Shown here: piece by piece, positions 6,764 through 7,137 of the stretch | Layout: every line of letters starts with the position of its first letter | How positions within the stretch are numbered: the first letter of the stretch is position 1 | Assembly (NCBI GenBank): GCA_016839545.1 | Contig: JAEOUB010000193.1 | Coordinates: 1-7,137, forward strand | Source of the DNA: Candidatus Kariarchaeota archaeon | GTDB taxonomy: Archaea > Asgardarchaeota > Heimdallarchaeia > Heimdallarchaeales > Kariarchaeaceae | Direction of reading: 5' to 3' | Length of the DNA: 7,137 nt | The notes under the pieces: model-generated | Databases searched by the model: none | Told to the model about the DNA's origin: nothing | Seen by the model: only the letters and a program-made list of their open reading frames with translations | Translations under genes and position numbers: made by a program

Positions 6764-6782
6764 GTTTGTGACATTCGGCTAT

Positions 6783-6807
6783 AGTCAACCTATTCCAGAT
6801 GTTGACT
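6783..6807. repeat. 7-bp inverted repeat upstream of the GIY-YIG gene
   Basis: AGTCAAC at 6783-6789 and GTTGACT at 6801-6807 are perfect inverted copies 11 bases apart. The pair spans the stop codon of the TldD-like relic and lies 51-75 bases before the GIY-YIG start. A third copy of AGTCAAC sits at 6478-6484, overlapping the stop codon of that gene. It could be an operator or a hairpin; no T-tract follows on either strand, so a terminator is unlikely. Confidence 0.4.
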
Positions 6808-7006
6808 TGTGTGAGCAATTGAAGAGAAATGATACTTATTGAGATGTATAGAAGGGACATTACTGATCTGGTAGTTCCTACGATCTGAGCTCACAGATAT
6901 TACATTGCCCTCGCTGAAGGCTTTGACAAAACTCTCGGTATACCTGAGATTTCTCACCGTACCCTGAATCTCACCATACTTGATATAATACGGACCGGTT
7001 TGATCT

Positions 7007-7031
7007 GGATAGAGACTTTATTCCTCTATCC
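7007..7031. repeat. 8-bp perfect inverted repeat (potential hairpin)
   Basis: GGATAGAG at 7007-7014 and CTCTATCC at 7024-7031 are perfect inverted copies with a 9-base spacer, ACTTTATTC. The repeat lies within the TldD-like relic, covering its in-frame stop, and just upstream of the TATA-like element of the tRNA-binding-domain gene. That position fits an operator for the gene; no T-run follows it, so a terminator is less likely. Confidence 0.45.
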
Positions 7032-7056
7032 TGAGGTTTAACGAGTGAGCCAAAAT

Positions 7057-7064
7057 GTTATATG
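7057..7064 (+). promoter_or_regulatory. TATA-like element of the tRNA-binding-domain gene
   Basis: GTTATATG is centred 25-26 bases before the ATG at 7086. It lies inside the decayed TldD-like sequence on the other strand. Confidence 0.5.
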
Positions 7065-7085
7065 AGCCATGGAAATCGGTAGATC

Positions 7086-7137
7086 ATGTCTGATCTAACA
7101 TGGGACGAATTCAAGAGAGTTGATATCCGAGTTGGCA
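7086..7137 (+). CDS. tRNA-binding domain protein (CsaA / MetRS C-terminal type), partial
   Basis: Only the first 17 residues are present, MSDLTWDEFKRVDIRVG, followed by the window edge. The pattern F-x-K/R-V/L-D-I/L-R-V-G/A begins the OB-fold tRNA-binding domain found in CsaA, in the C-terminal extension of methionyl-tRNA synthetase and in EMAP-II/Arc1p. A start this close to the domain suggests a short stand-alone form, which in archaea is either a CsaA-like protein or a separate MetRS beta subunit. The ATG at 7062 in the same frame soon meets a TAG, so 7086 is the first usable start. A TATA-like element lies 25-26 bases upstream. Confidence 0.75.
   Translation, partial: MSDLTWDEFKRVDIRVG

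Larger units (their letters stand above)
6790..7083 (-). pseudogene. Decayed C-terminal end of a TldD/PmbA-family metalloprotease
   Basis: A minus-strand frame ending at a TAG (6790-6792) is open for 75 codons and reads like the TldD/PmbA C-terminal domain. DQTGPYYIKYGEIQGTVRNL corresponds to the family's G.fyIenGeI..pVrn. element, RYTESFVKAFSEGNVISV to the following helix and strand, and VPSIHLNKYHFSS to the closing strand. The frame has no Met codon and is interrupted upstream by TAA at 7018-7020. Beyond that stop, residues such as STDFHGSYNILAHSLNLR still look family-like up to a TGA at 7084-7086, where the opposite-strand gene begins. The N-terminal half with the HExxxH zinc site is absent. 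TldD/PmbA proteins act as peptidases, for example in maturing modified peptides; this fragment cannot. The match is by eye, so a chance open frame remains possible. Confidence 0.6.

Noticed and set aside
6733..6774. N-terminal extension of 14 residues on the GIY-YIG protein
   Set aside because: The family fold begins at MFYVYLLE and the TATA-like element lies inside the extension, so it is probably not translated.
1..7137. tRNA or rRNA genes, CRISPR arrays, insertion sequences
   Set aside because: I saw no cloverleaf-like sequence, no regularly spaced repeats, and no transposase motifs or terminal inverted repeats.

Overview
The window most likely comes from an archaeon. Every gene whose 5' end is visible has an A/T-rich TATA-like element centred about 24-28 bases before its start codon, and almost none has a Shine-Dalgarno sequence. 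This is the arrangement of archaeal promoters with leaderless mRNAs. The gene set agrees: an archaeal-type SCP-x-like thiolase, a stand-alone ubiquitin-fold (MoaD/SAMP/Urm1) protein, an AlkA-like glycosylase and a short CsaA/MetRS-type tRNA-binding protein. Base composition is middling. An Asgard-type lineage would fit the long trafficking-like coiled-coil protein, but the sequence alone does not settle this.

Layout. Bases 1-1253 (minus strand) hold most of a two-PAS sensor histidine kinase, cut by the left window edge before its ATP-binding glycine boxes. Three more minus-strand genes follow with short gaps (49-94 bases): an iodotyrosine-deiodinase-like flavoprotein (1349-2026), a thiolase (2076-3254) and an HhH-GPD DNA glycosylase (3311-4249). 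Each has its own TATA-like element. A compact divergent promoter with an 8-bp inverted repeat (4250-4301) separates the glycosylase from a plus-strand MoaD/SAMP-like gene (4302-4556). The 3' end of that gene overlaps by 17 bases the 3' end of a 616-residue minus-strand protein (4540-6390) made of helical repeats, a beta-sandwich and a long coiled coil. A small GIY-YIG nuclease (6484-6732) comes next. Bases 6790-7083 hold what looks like the decayed C-terminal end of a TldD/PmbA metalloprotease gene, with an in-frame stop and no start codon. The first 17 residues of a plus-strand tRNA-binding-domain protein (from 7086) end the window.

How the genes relate. I see no single pathway. Metabolic (thiolase, flavoprotein), DNA-repair or nuclease (AlkA-like, GIY-YIG), signalling (histidine kinase) and protein-tagging or sulfur-carrier (MoaD-like) genes sit side by side, each apparently with its own promoter. 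The points most worth a second look are the SNAP-like/beta-sandwich/coiled-coil protein, the intact substrate triad of the deiodinase homologue, the compact divergent promoter, the uniform leaderless architecture, and the TldD relic beside the tRNA-binding gene.
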